Positions 1 through 8,260 are shown, counted from the first letter of the stretch. The stretch is DNA of 23,633 nucleotides from CAYRWR01 sp964537555 (GCA_964537555.1 CAZIAD010000051.1:1-23633), one strand, 5' to 3'. Notes: generated by a model from the letters alone, not told the origin. Numbers and translations: made by a program.

Positions 1-1
1 A

Positions 2-535
2 GATGCGCACAGACAAAGAGATGAACTCCTGGATCAGGCTAAGAAAAAGAAAAAAGAAGTGCTGGCGGATTACCAGTCTAAAATAAATGACTATGACAAG
101 ATCATGAAGGATACTGCCCAGTCTGAGGGTGAATCAGTAAAACGGGGTATAGTCATCGATGCCCGTCAGCGTCTCAACAATGAGATCCTGGCTCAAAAAA
201 GAGCGATACTGGCTGATTCATTTGAAGATGCTATAAAGGACTTTATTGCTTCTGCTGATTACCCTGCTATTATGGCCAGCCTGGCTGTAGAGGCTATCAA
301 TGGCAAAGATTCTGAGATCATCATCTCTTCCAAAGAAAAAAAGCTGGACAAAGCCTGGCTGGAAAAAGTAGCCAAGACTGCGAAAGTCAAACTGTCTTTT
401 TCCAAAGAAGCCGGTAAATTTCAGGGTGGACTGATCGTACAGCAGCACCACGACTTTATAAACATTACCGTAGAGGCCCTGTTTGATTCTATAAAAGAAG
501 ATGCTGAGAAAGATCTCGCTGAAATACTGTTTTAA
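2..535 (+). CDS. atpE: V/A-type ATP synthase subunit E (5' truncated)
   Basis: Peripheral-stalk subunit E of a V/A-type ATPase, which with its partner forms the stator linking the A3B3 head to the membrane part. The reading frame is open to the left edge, so the N-terminus is missing. A GTG at 59 is in frame but lies inside a Lys/Glu-rich coiled-coil stretch and is not the likely start. About 177 residues are visible, against roughly 190-200 for the family. The N-terminal half is charged and helical; the C-terminal part is compact and includes the segment FQGGLIVQ, typical of subunit E. Subunit C follows 9 nt downstream. The identification rests on this segment and on being first in a clear E-C-F-A-B-D series. 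Confidence is high. Confidence 0.9.
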   Translation, partial: DAHRQRDELLDQAKKKKKEVLADYQSKINDYDKIMKDTAQSEGESVKRGIVIDARQRLNNEILAQKRAILADSFEDAIKDFIASADYPAIMASLAVEAINGKDSEIIISSKEKKLDKAWLEKVAKTAKVKLSFSKEAGKFQGGLIVQQHHDFINITVEALFDSIKEDAEKDLAEILF

Positions 536-544
536 GAGGTTCTA

Positions 545-1543
545 ATGGCTGATTGGGGATTTATTGCCGGATACTTACGCAGTCTGAAAAAAGACCTGCT
601 GGATGGGCCCGCTCTGTTTAGACTGATAGATGCCAGTAATGAGCTGTCATTTTTAAAGGCAGTAGAAGACTCTGCATACGGTGAATATTTCACAGCAGGA
701 AACATCGCTCATTATGACGATATTTTTGAAAAATATATGCAGGATTTGCTAGCTGGCCTGGAAAAACTGGTGCCGGATAGCCCTCTGCTCCGTCTCCAGC
801 ACCTGAGTTATGACCTATCTAACATGAAGATCGTCTATAAAACCAAGAGCCGGGGAGAATCTATGCGCTGGGAAAGCCTCAGTGAAAATGGAACCATTGA
901 ACCGGAAGAATTATACACTATTATAGAAGATAAGACTTATTTTAAGCTGCATCCTTCCTTTGACCAGGCATTTAAAGAGCTGGACGAGAATAGTAAGATG
1001 TTTGCTGACGACCAGATCGTAGACTTCAGACTGGACCAGGCCGCCATGGAATACAAGTGGCACACCCTGTCTGAAGATGCGGAATACCGGGCTCTGCTGC
1101 CCTATCTGTCTGCCATTGCAGATATGGAAAACATTAAAAACACCCTGAGGGCTAAGAAATTAGGTATTGAGCGCACTTTATTCCATTATATATTACTGTC
1201 ACACGGGACTATACCGGTAGACAGATTTGAAATGTACTTTGGGAGCAGCCTTACAGATATTGCTGAAAGTATTAAAAACAGCCTGTATGGCCCGGATCTG
1301 GCAGACGGCCTGGATGCGGCAGTCTCAGGTGAGGGATTTTCTCTATTGGAACGGCAAATGGATCTGTATCTGCTCAAGACGATCTCCGGATTCCAGTTTG
1401 CAGCCAGTGGGCCCAGAGTGCTGGCCGAGTTTTTAGAACTGAAGAAGATGGAGATCAAAAATCTTACTATCTTATTTATAGGTAAATTGAATAATCTGGC
1501 CGCTGACCAGATCAAGACGAGGTTAAGAACCAATGCTATCTAA
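545..1543 (+). CDS. atpC: V/A-type ATP synthase subunit C
   Basis: Subunit C (related to eukaryotic subunit d), the socket that couples the central rotor stalk to the membrane ring. It has 332 residues, the normal family length, and is almost entirely alpha-helical, with no membrane segment. Visible landmarks are an N-terminal region with Y-L-R-S and a C-terminal E-L-K-K-M-E-I-K-N-L segment, which matches the family C-terminus where helices contact the rotor. The ATG at 545 is preceded by AAGAGG. The 3' end overlaps the start of subunit F by 11 nt, which suggests translational coupling. Sequence in this family is poorly conserved, so gene order adds much to the call. Confidence 0.9.
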   Translation: MADWGFIAGYLRSLKKDLLDGPALFRLIDASNELSFLKAVEDSAYGEYFTAGNIAHYDDIFEKYMQDLLAGLEKLVPDSPLLRLQHLSYDLSNMKIVYKTKSRGESMRWESLSENGTIEPEELYTIIEDKTYFKLHPSFDQAFKELDENSKMFADDQIVDFRLDQAAMEYKWHTLSEDAEYRALLPYLSAIADMENIKNTLRAKKLGIERTLFHYILLSHGTIPVDRFEMYFGSSLTDIAESIKNSLYGPDLADGLDAAVSGEGFSLLERQMDLYLLKTISGFQFAASGPRVLAEFLELKKMEIKNLTILFIGKLNNLAADQIKTRLRTNAI

Positions 1544-1856
1544 AAAAATAGCCATAATAGGCGCACCGGATACTATCCTGCCTTTTTCTGCTATTGGAGC
1601 AGATGCCTATGATGTCATGGACAGTGAAAGTGCCGAGACCACCCTCGATGAAGTGATACTGAAAGATTACGGCATCATCTACCTGGAAGAGGCTTATGCT
1701 AAAAATTTCAGTGAAAAGATAGAAAAACTAAATAATGCTCACCGGGAAGTAGCTATCACAGTGATAGCGGGCAGCCGGGGAGGATCCAATATGGCTGTAG
1801 AAAAGATCCGCAACCAGGTCAAAAAGGCCGTGGGTATGGATCTGTTTTCTGAATAA
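1533..1856 (+). CDS. atpF: V/A-type ATP synthase subunit F
   Basis: Small central-stalk subunit F, which binds subunit D in the rotor and modulates ATP hydrolysis. It has 107 residues, typical for the family. The N-terminus (K-K-I-A-I-I-G) starts the Rossmann-like beta-alpha fold, and D-Y-G-I-I-Y-L-E-E near residue 50 is the conserved centre of the family. The start lies inside the end of subunit C, an 11-nt overlap. A 45-nt gap to subunit A follows, the longest inside the operon. Confidence 0.92.
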   Translation: MLSKKIAIIGAPDTILPFSAIGADAYDVMDSESAETTLDEVILKDYGIIYLEEAYAKNFSEKIEKLNNAHREVAITVIAGSRGGSNMAVEKIRNQVKKAVGMDLFSE

Positions 1857-1901
1857 AATATAAACGGGGTTTATCCCCATTGCTAAGGCAAGGAGTTTAA
1901 C
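1857..1901 (+). promoter_or_regulatory. Leader between subunits F and A with small hairpins
   Basis: The only real gap in the ATPase operon. It holds GGGG-TTTAT-CCCC at 1866-1878 and TTGC-TAAG-GCAA at 1880-1891. The second touches the AAGGAG ribosome-binding site at 1890-1895. Each stem is only 4 bp and no T-run follows, so neither is a terminator. They could tune translation of the catalytic A subunit, which is needed in three copies per complex. That role is inferred. Confidence 0.3.
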
Positions 1902-3677
1902 ATGGTCCAAGGAACCATCATAAAAGTCACCGGTCCATTGGTCATTGCTTCCGGAATGGAAGGCGCCAAGATGTTTGACATGGTAAAAGTGTCGAATGAA
2001 GGACTGATAGGAGAAATCATTCAGCTAAAAGGAGACCAGGCCTACGTTCAGGTCTATGAAGATACTTCCGGTATCGGGCCGGGAGAGCCGGTCATATCTA
2101 CCGGGGCTCCATTGTCGGTTGAGCTGGGGCCGGGACTGATCGGTAACTTTTTTGACGGTATTCAACGCCCCCTGGAAGGTATAGCCAAAGCCTCCGGGTC
2201 TGCCTTTATCGCCCGGGGTATCGATGTGCGTGCCCTGGACAACACCATCAAGTGGGAATTTATCCCTAAGGTAAAAGATGGCGATATCGTAGACAGCGGA
2301 GATATCATCGGGGAAGTACCCGAGACCTCTCTGATCACCCACAAGATCCTGACTCCTTATGGCAAAAAAGGTAAGATCTCTAAAATAAAAGCCGGTAACT
2401 TTACCATAGACGATACCATAGCGGTATTGACCACTGATGAGGGCGAAAAGATCGACCTGACACTCACTCAGAAATGGCCGGTACGTATACCCCGACCAGT
2501 GAAGAGAAAACTGCCTCCCCGGCAGCAGATGTATACCGGGCAGCGTATTATCGATGCCTTCTTCCCTCTGGTAAAGGGAGGTACCGCTGCTATTCCCGGG
2601 CCTTTTGGTTCCGGAAAGACAGTGACCCAGCACCAGCTCGCTAAATGGTCTGACGCCCAGATCGTAGTCTACATAGGCTGCGGAGAACGGGGAAATGAGA
2701 TGACCGATGTGCTGGCTGAATTCCCCGAACTGATCGACCCTAAATCGGGAAAGCCCCTCATGGACCGTACCGTACTGATCGCCAATACTTCCAATATGCC
2801 GGTAGCAGCCCGTGAAGCCTCTATCTACACCGGTATCACCCTGGCGGAATACTTCCGGGATATGGGATATTCTGTAGCCCTTATGGCTGACTCGACCAGC
2901 CGCTGGGCCGAAGCCCTGCGTGAGATGTCAGGCCGTCTGGAAGAAATGCCCGGTGAAGAAGGCTATCCCGCCTATCTGGGAAGCCGCCTGGCCTCCTTCT
3001 ATGAGCGCGCCGGTATTGTGAATGTATTGAATTCCAAGGAAGATATAACCGCCTCCATCTCTGTGATCGGAGCGGTATCACCTCCGGGTGGAGACTTTTC
3101 CGAGCCTGTTACCCAGAACACCCTGCGTGTAGCCAAGGTATTCTGGGCTCTGGACTCAAACCTGGCCTACCAGAGACACTTCCCGGCTATCAACTGGCTG
3201 GTAAGCTATTCATTGTACAATGAGAGCCTGGTAGACTTCTGGAGAGAGACTGTGGGGGAAGAGTGGTATGAGATCAAGACTGAAGGGATGAAGATCCTGG
3301 AAGAAGAAGCGGAACTCAAGGAGATCGTCAGGCTGGTGGGGATAGACTCCCTGACCCGGGAACAGAGGATAGTACTGCTCACAGCCAAATCCATCCGTGA
3401 AGACTTCCTGCACCAGAACGCCACCCATGAGATTGATACTTACACATCGATAGAAAAACAGATGAAAATGCTGACCACTATCGTTAATTTCCACAATATG
3501 GCCATGGAAGCGGTACGCAAAGGTGTGGAATTTGACACTATTGAAATGATGGACAGCCTGGAAGCATTTTCCACCATGAAATACATAGAAGAATCCAAAC
3601 TGGAAAAAGAATTCCAGACTATAGAAAAGAATATCAGAGCGGAATTTGCGACGCTCACTACACAGGTAGAGGGGTAA
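1902..3677 (+). CDS. atpA: V/A-type ATP synthase catalytic subunit A
   Basis: Catalytic subunit A of the A3B3 headpiece, which hydrolyses or makes ATP. Its 591 residues match the family. The beta-barrel N-terminus begins V-Q-G-T-I-I-K-V-T-G-P. The extra non-homologous region found in A but not B subunits lies around residues 115-190. The Walker A P-loop GPFGSGKT is at residues 233-240. YIGCGERGNEM and the arginine-containing stretch S-R-W-A-E-A-L-R-E are present downstream. The start is ATG after AAGGAG. Subunit B begins 4 nt after the stop. Whether the enzyme works as an H+ or Na+ pump depends on subunit K, which is outside the window. Confidence 0.98.
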   Translation: MVQGTIIKVTGPLVIASGMEGAKMFDMVKVSNEGLIGEIIQLKGDQAYVQVYEDTSGIGPGEPVISTGAPLSVELGPGLIGNFFDGIQRPLEGIAKASGSAFIARGIDVRALDNTIKWEFIPKVKDGDIVDSGDIIGEVPETSLITHKILTPYGKKGKISKIKAGNFTIDDTIAVLTTDEGEKIDLTLTQKWPVRIPRPVKRKLPPRQQMYTGQRIIDAFFPLVKGGTAAIPGPFGSGKTVTQHQLAKWSDAQIVVYIGCGERGNEMTDVLAEFPELIDPKSGKPLMDRTVLIANTSNMPVAAREASIYTGITLAEYFRDMGYSVALMADSTSRWAEALREMSGRLEEMPGEEGYPAYLGSRLASFYERAGIVNVLNSKEDITASISVIGAVSPPGGDFSEPVTQNTLRVAKVFWALDSNLAYQRHFPAINWLVSYSLYNESLVDFWRETVGEEWYEIKTEGMKILEEEAELKEIVRLVGIDSLTREQRIVLLTAKSIREDFLHQNATHEIDTYTSIEKQMKMLTTIVNFHNMAMEAVRKGVEFDTIEMMDSLEAFSTMKYIEESKLEKEFQTIEKNIRAEFATLTTQVEG

Positions 3678-3681
3678 GACC

Positions 3682-5088
3682 ATGTTAAGAGAATATAAGA
3701 CCATCTCCAGTGTGGAAGGGCCTTTGCTGATCGTAGAAACCCACCACGATGTTAAATTTGACGAGCTGGTAGAAATAGAACTGGGTAACGGCGAAAAGCG
3801 CCGGGGAAAAGTACTGGAAGCTTACAGCAACAAAGCTATGGTGCAGGTATTTGAAGGCTCTACCGGTATCGATGTACGGGATGCCAAAGTCACCTTTCTG
3901 GGTAAAGTACTGCGTATTCCGGTAGCTCCCGACATCCTGGGACGTATCTTTGACGGATCAGGTAATCCTATTGACGGCGGGCCTAAGCTTATCGCCGAGG
4001 ACTATCTGGACATCAATGGTGCTCCTATCAACCCCTATAACCGTGACTTCCCCGAGGAGTTTATACAGACCGGTATATCAGCTATCGATGGGATGAATCC
4101 CCTGGTAAGAGGGCAGAAACTGCCTATCTTCTCAGGTTCAGGACTGCCCCACTCCCGTATGGCTGCCCAGATCGCCCGTCAGGCTCAGACTCTGAAGGCA
4201 CACGACAGCTTTGCGGTCGTATTTGCCGCTATGGGTATCACTTATGAAGAGTCCCATTATTTTATGGAAGACCTGAAAAAGACCGGTGCTATCGAACGTA
4301 CCGTAATGTATATCAACCTGGCAGATGACCCCGCTATCGAACGTATTTCTACCCCCCGTATGGCCCTGACCACGGCGGAATACCTGGCTTTTGAACAGAA
4401 TATGCACGTACTGGTCATCCTGACCGATATGACTAACTACTGTGAGGCTCTGAGAGAGATCTCTGCTGCCCGTAAGGAAGTACCAGGCCGCCGCGGATAT
4501 CCCGGATACCTGTATACTGACCTGTCCACCCTCTATGAAAGAGCGGGAAAGGTCAAAGGTAAGTCCGGCTCTATCACTATGATACCCATACTGTCTATGC
4601 CTGAAGATGACAAGACTCACCCCATTCCTGACCTTACCGGATATATCACCGAGGGACAGATCATACTGGCCCGTCCTCTTAACGGTAAGGGGATCTATCC
4701 TCCTATCGATGTACTGCCCTCCCTGTCCCGTCTGAGAGACAAGGGTATCGGCGCCAATCGTACCCGTGAGGACCATGCTGACCTGGCTAACCAGCTCTTC
4801 GCGGCTTATGCCCGGGGTAAGGAAGCCAAGGAACTGGAAGCCATTCTGGGAGAGGGAGCCCTCACCCCGGTAGACCTCAAGTTCAGCCAGTTTGTGGACA
4901 GGTATGAAAATGAGTTCGTTAAGCAGCCTGACCATGAAAACCGGGGTATCGAAAAGACCCTGGCTATAGGCTGGGAACTGGTAGCCGGACTGCCGGTAGC
5001 TGAGCTGAAACGTATCCGTGATGATTATAAGAAAAAATATCTGCAGCCTGTACTGGACAAGCTGGGAGTAGTAGATGCAAAGGATTAA
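3682..5088 (+). CDS. atpB: V/A-type ATP synthase subunit B
   Basis: Non-catalytic nucleotide-binding subunit B, alternating with A in the head. It has 468 residues, the usual size. It lacks a Walker A motif; in its place is SGSGLPHSRMAAQIARQA at about residues 152-169, diagnostic of B subunits. Further conserved stretches are F-A-A-M-G-I-T-Y-E-E and P-G-R-R-G-Y-P-G-Y-L-Y-T-D-L. The start ATG is 4 nt after the A stop, and its ribosome-binding site (GAGGGG) lies within the end of A. The last 14 nt overlap the start of subunit D. Confidence 0.98.
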   Translation: MLREYKTISSVEGPLLIVETHHDVKFDELVEIELGNGEKRRGKVLEAYSNKAMVQVFEGSTGIDVRDAKVTFLGKVLRIPVAPDILGRIFDGSGNPIDGGPKLIAEDYLDINGAPINPYNRDFPEEFIQTGISAIDGMNPLVRGQKLPIFSGSGLPHSRMAAQIARQAQTLKAHDSFAVVFAAMGITYEESHYFMEDLKKTGAIERTVMYINLADDPAIERISTPRMALTTAEYLAFEQNMHVLVILTDMTNYCEALREISAARKEVPGRRGYPGYLYTDLSTLYERAGKVKGKSGSITMIPILSMPEDDKTHPIPDLTGYITEGQIILARPLNGKGIYPPIDVLPSLSRLRDKGIGANRTREDHADLANQLFAAYARGKEAKELEAILGEGALTPVDLKFSQFVDRYENEFVKQPDHENRGIEKTLAIGWELVAGLPVAELKRIRDDYKKKYLQPVLDKLGVVDAKD

Positions 5089-5692
5089 TCCTAACCGCAT
5101 GGAGCTATCCAACCAGAAGAAAAAGCTGGCGGTAGCAAATCGCGGTCATAAACTCCTTAAAGACAAGCAGGATGCGCTCATACAGATGTTTATGGAAAAG
5201 GTAAAAAGTGCTATCTCTTTAAGACAGGAGATTGATGCCGAGCTGAAAGAAGCCTATGCTTCATTCCTGATCGCCAAAGGAGGGATGGAAAAAGCTACCG
5301 GTGATGCTATCTTCTCCTCCTCCAATGTGAGTGTCAATCTGAATGCGGTAGTGCAAAATCACCTGGGAGTACGGTCCCCTGTTTATGAATTTTCACAGGA
5401 AGGTAACCTCCACTCCTACGGCCTGGTAGGCACCTCCGGAGAGCTGGACACTGCTCTGGAGATATTTTCGGGCGTCCTGGAAAAAATGGTCAAACTCTCA
5501 GAACTGGAAAAGATGGTAGAACTGATGGCCATTGAAATAGAAAAAACCCGCAGACGGGTAAATGCCCTGGAATACAGGCTAATACCTAATACTCAGGAGA
5601 TCATCCGCTTTATCAAGATGAAACTGGATGAAATGGAAAGGTCTAATCTGTCCCGCCTGATGAAGGTAAAAGATATAGTGCGCGGAGAATAA
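5075..5692 (+). CDS. atpD: V/A-type ATP synthase subunit D
   Basis: Central rotor shaft subunit D, a long antiparallel coiled coil running into the A3B3 head. It has 205 residues, normal for the family. The conserved start N-P-N-R-M-E-L is at residues 5-11, and the C-terminal helix carries R-R-R-V-N-A-L-E-Y. The chosen ATG lies 14 nt inside subunit B, with GGGAG upstream. It is the last ATPase gene here. No I or K gene follows, unlike the E-A-B-D-I-K order common in spirochaetes, so the complex is presumably completed by genes upstream of the window. Confidence 0.96.
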   Translation: MQRINPNRMELSNQKKKLAVANRGHKLLKDKQDALIQMFMEKVKSAISLRQEIDAELKEAYASFLIAKGGMEKATGDAIFSSSNVSVNLNAVVQNHLGVRSPVYEFSQEGNLHSYGLVGTSGELDTALEIFSGVLEKMVKLSELEKMVELMAIEIEKTRRRVNALEYRLIPNTQEIIRFIKMKLDEMERSNLSRLMKVKDIVRGE

Positions 5693-5719
5693 GAATTTAT
5701 TCCCGTAACAAAATAGGGC

Positions 5720-5748
5720 TTGATTTTTTATTTAAAAAAAGCTAGAAT
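5720..5748 (+). promoter_or_regulatory. Sigma70-like promoter for the STAS pair
   Basis: TTGATT at 5720-5725 and TAGAAT at 5743-5748 are separated by exactly 17 bp of A/T-rich sequence. The predicted transcript start, about 7 nt downstream, leaves a leader of roughly 20 nt containing the GAGGAGAG ribosome-binding site. The STAS genes can therefore be expressed apart from the ATPase operon, although no convincing terminator separates the two. Confidence 0.65.
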
Positions 5749-5775
5749 TGATTAAATCACAATGAGGAGAGGCCA

Positions 5776-6135
5776 GTGCCTTTTCAATTTAATAATGAAA
5801 ACGGTATCAATATCATCACCCTGGAAGGGAGTATTGAATTTTTAAAAGCTCACGAATTGGAAAAGACGCTGGAACGTCTGCTGGAAGAAATAATCTCCCA
5901 TGAGGCATCTCCCCCGATCTTATTTGACTTTAGTGAACTGACCTATATTGATTCCTATGGCCTGGGTATACTGCTGAGATGGAAGCAGTTATGTACTAAA
6001 AACAAGATACTATACGCATTTACGAATCTCAAAGGCCAGGTCAGGAACCAGTTCGAATCGGCCCAGGTAGCCACAGCCTTCCCTCTCTATGATGATATTG
6101 ATGACGCAAAATACTACCTCAAAGAAAATGCCTGA
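5776..6135 (+). CDS. STAS-domain protein (anti-sigma factor antagonist-like)
   Basis: A single STAS domain of 119 residues, the size of SpoIIAA/RsbV-type antagonists. These bind anti-sigma kinases or related switch proteins and are controlled by serine phosphorylation. The key loop reads T-Y-I-D-S-Y-G-L-G, with Ser60 at the usual phosphorylation position. The start is GTG at 5776, chosen because GAGGAGAG lies just upstream and no better ATG is available. No partner kinase, phosphatase or sigma factor is in the window. Next to receptors and CheA it may serve a signalling hub, but the target is unknown. Confidence 0.85.
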   Translation: MPFQFNNENGINIITLEGSIEFLKAHELEKTLERLLEEIISHEASPPILFDFSELTYIDSYGLGILLRWKQLCTKNKILYAFTNLKGQVRNQFESAQVATAFPLYDDIDDAKYYLKENA

Positions 6136-6151
6136 TTTTTTTCATAAGACT

Positions 6152-6170
6152 GTATTTCATTAAGAAATAC
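6152..6170 (+). promoter_or_regulatory. Intercistronic hairpin between the STAS genes
   Basis: GTATTTC and GAAATAC form a perfect 7-bp stem around the loop ATTAA. It ends directly before the CAAGGAG ribosome-binding site of the second STAS gene. No T-run follows, so it is more likely an mRNA stability or translation element than a terminator. Confidence 0.5.
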
Positions 6171-6182
6171 CAAGGAGTGTAA

Positions 6183-6593
6183 ATGTCCTTTTCCATCCAA
6201 GAAAAGGCTGACCATTTGTTTGTTCACCTTAGTAAGAAGTTTGAGCTGACTCAGGTTTCCCAATTTAGAGAATTACTGGTAGAAATTTTTGATAAAGTCG
6301 AAATCAATCCGGAGAAATATCCCATTATAGTCGATTTCACCAATCTGGATTATATTGACTCTTCGGGTATAGGTATTTTACTCAAACTCAAGACCCTCTG
6401 TGAAAAGAATGCAATTTTATTTGCATTCTCCAATATAAACCCGAAGATCATACAGATGTTTCAACTGATTGATATAGAATCGATGTTCCCTATTTATCCT
6501 AATAAAGAAGCTGCTCTGGAATACCTGAAAAAGGCATCGCCTCAGGCCCCTTCCAGCGGCCCTTACAAAGCCCAGCGTTACGATAACGAATAA
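6183..6593 (+). CDS. Second STAS-domain protein
   Basis: A STAS-domain protein of 136 residues, paralogous to the gene 47 nt upstream. The switch loop is D-Y-I-D-S-S-G-I-G, with Ser60 as the expected phosphoacceptor followed by Ser61, closer to the classic SpoIIAA pattern than its neighbour. A short Pro/Ser-rich tail of about 15 residues follows the domain. The ATG at 6183 is preceded by AAGGAG. Both genes probably share the promoter at 5720-5748 and the terminator at 6594-6619. The function is inferred from the fold family only. Confidence 0.87.
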   Translation: MSFSIQEKADHLFVHLSKKFELTQVSQFRELLVEIFDKVEINPEKYPIIVDFTNLDYIDSSGIGILLKLKTLCEKNAILFAFSNINPKIIQMFQLIDIESMFPIYPNKEAALEYLKKASPQAPSSGPYKAQRYDNE

Positions 6594-6619
6594 AAAAGGG
6601 GGCATTATAGCCCCCTTTT
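6594..6619. terminator. Bidirectional rho-independent terminator
   Basis: GGGGGC at 6598-6603 pairs with GCCCCC at 6610-6615 around the loop ATTATA, flanked by an A-run on the left and TTTT on the right. It ends the + strand STAS transcript. Read from the other strand, with six T residues, it ends the - strand mcp1 transcript. Confidence 0.9.
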
Positions 6620-6640
6620 ATCAATTTTCATCTGTTTTGA

Positions 6641-8233
6641 TTAAAAGTCTTTAAAATCATCCATGGGGATCCTGTCTTCCGGTTTGATTATCTCAACTCC
6701 GTCCTCTCTCTGGTCATCGCTGTGCAGGGTCATAGTGCGCACCGGACGGGGTACTACAGGTTTGACTCTGGAGTCCAGAAGAGTCTGTGATTTTTGGACA
6801 TTTCCTTCTTTTTCCCCGTTGATCACATTATTGAGGTCTACTACTACCCCTTTCAGGTTTTCAGCCTGACTGAGCAGCTCTTCACCGGCAGCCGCTGTCT
6901 CTTCAGAAGTGGAAGCGGTATTTTGTACCACAGAATTGATCTGTCCTACTGCCTTGGTGACCTGGTTGGCACCCTTGAGCTGTTCCTGGCTGGCCCGGGC
7001 TACTTCATCCATAAGTTGAGTCACTTTTCCCATCAAGTCACCCGCATCTTTCGTGTTTTTGGTTACGAGCTGCCCCAGGTCTTCCCCTTTTTGAACACTT
7101 TCTATGGCGGTCGCTATGAGTCCGGCAGTCTCTTTGGCAGCCTCGGCGCTCTTCTGGGCCAGATTCTTGACCTGGTCAGCTACTACCGCGAATCCCCGGC
7201 CCGCGTCACCAGCCCGGGCTGCTTCTACAGCCGCATTGAGGGCCAGGATATTGGTCTGGAAGGCGATATCGTCTATCACCTTGATAATACGCTCGATCTG
7301 ACGGCTGTTATCGGTGATGTCTTTTATAGCTACGGACAGCTTTTCCATCATATTCACACTATCCTGGGATCCCTTATTGGCATCCCCCATCATGACTTTG
7401 GCCTCGGTGACTGTCTTGGTATTAGACTCGATGATGGACTGCAGTTCTTCCAGGGAGGAAGTCATCTCCTCTACGCTGGATGCGAGCTCAGATGCTCCAC
7501 TGGATAGCTCCTGGCTGGAGGAAGAGACCTGTAGTGAGGCATTGGTGAGCTGTACTGAACCTTTGCCCAGCTCGTCTGATACACCGGTCAGTGAACGGGA
7601 CAGGTTACGACTTATCAGAATGCCCAGCAGTATAGCTAAAATAAAGCCTATCACAATAGAGATCAATATCAGGACACTGAGTTTTTTCTCAGAAGAATGC
7701 ATATCGTCAGCCACATCATCATTATATTCATCCAGGACTTTCCTTACAGACTCCAGATGACCACGTAGACTGATCAGATTTATCTCTGTCACATCAGCAA
7801 AATACTGGTTGGCGTCATTCCAGGCATTTTGGCCCAGGTATTCTTCTATTTTTATGGCAGAGAGGTGCATCTGCTTATGAGGTTCTTCGATTTTTTGTAA
7901 ATCTTCTGCAATGCCGGGGACCAGTTTCACCGCATTGCTCATGTCCTGGCTATAGTACCATTTACCCAGGGCACAGAGATGGTAATCAGTCTGTACCCCC
8001 AGCTTTTGTTCCTGCAGGATGAGGGCATTCTGGACCTGGCCCGCCCATTTGAGGTGATCGACTTCTTTTAGAATGAGATTTTTATTTAATTCGTCCAGTA
8101 CTTCCATCTTTTGCACTCCACGAACGGTGGAACTGTTCCCGAAATAGCCTATACCACCTACCACCAGCAGGATGAGAGCCAGCATAAGAAAGCTGACAGT
8201 CAGCTTGACCCCGATACTCCATCTTTTAAACAT
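6641..8233 (-). CDS. Methyl-accepting chemotaxis protein with CZB-like sensor domain (mcp1)
   Basis: Membrane chemoreceptor of 530 residues. Membrane spans are at about 11-30 and 185-207. Between them, on the predicted periplasmic side, is a helical sensor domain with the chemoreceptor zinc-binding (CZB) pattern: His60-x2-Trp63, Cys87-x-Leu-Gly-x-Trp92, His119-x3-His123. Only about 45 residues separate span 2 from the methylation helix, so a full HAMP domain is absent. The signalling hairpin tip contains the usual I-A-F-Q-T-N-I-L-A-L-N-A-A-V-E-A-A-R. A linker and a conserved C-terminal tail ending DDFKDF follow. I chose the ATG at 8233 because GGAGGG precedes it; an upstream in-frame ATG at 8263 has no such site. 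Confidence 0.95.
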   Translation of the reverse strand: MFKRWSIGVKLTVSFLMLALILLVVGGIGYFGNSSTVRGVQKMEVLDELNKNLILKEVDHLKWAGQVQNALILQEQKLGVQTDYHLCALGKWYYSQDMSNAVKLVPGIAEDLQKIEEPHKQMHLSAIKIEEYLGQNAWNDANQYFADVTEINLISLRGHLESVRKVLDEYNDDVADDMHSSEKKLSVLILISIVIGFILAILLGILISRNLSRSLTGVSDELGKGSVQLTNASLQVSSSSQELSSGASELASSVEEMTSSLEELQSIIESNTKTVTEAKVMMGDANKGSQDSVNMMEKLSVAIKDITDNSRQIERIIKVIDDIAFQTNILALNAAVEAARAGDAGRGFAVVADQVKNLAQKSAEAAKETAGLIATAIESVQKGEDLGQLVTKNTKDAGDLMGKVTQLMDEVARASQEQLKGANQVTKAVGQINSVVQNTASTSEETAAAGEELLSQAENLKGVVVDLNNVINGEKEGNVQKSQTLLDSRVKPVVPRPVRTMTLHSDDQREDGVEIIKPEDRIPMDDFKDF

Positions 8234-8260
8234 AATTACCCTCCATAAAGAACATATCCG

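Noticed and set aside
2025..2633. Open frame of 202 codons on the - strand inside subunit A
   Set aside because: It lies opposite the conserved A-subunit barrel and P-loop, with no evidence of its own coding.
4138..5112. Open frame of 324 codons on the - strand inside subunit B
   Set aside because: It is antisense to highly conserved ATPase sequence, with no recognisable product or start signal.
5694..5725. Possible terminator after subunit D (CCC … GGG followed by a T-run)
   Set aside because: The stem would be only about 3 bp with an 11-nt loop. The T-run is better explained as the spacer of the promoter at 5720-5748.
6594..6640. The terminator hairpin as a mobile-element end
   Set aside because: It has a plain stem-loop with A and T tracts between convergent genes, fully explained as a two-way terminator.
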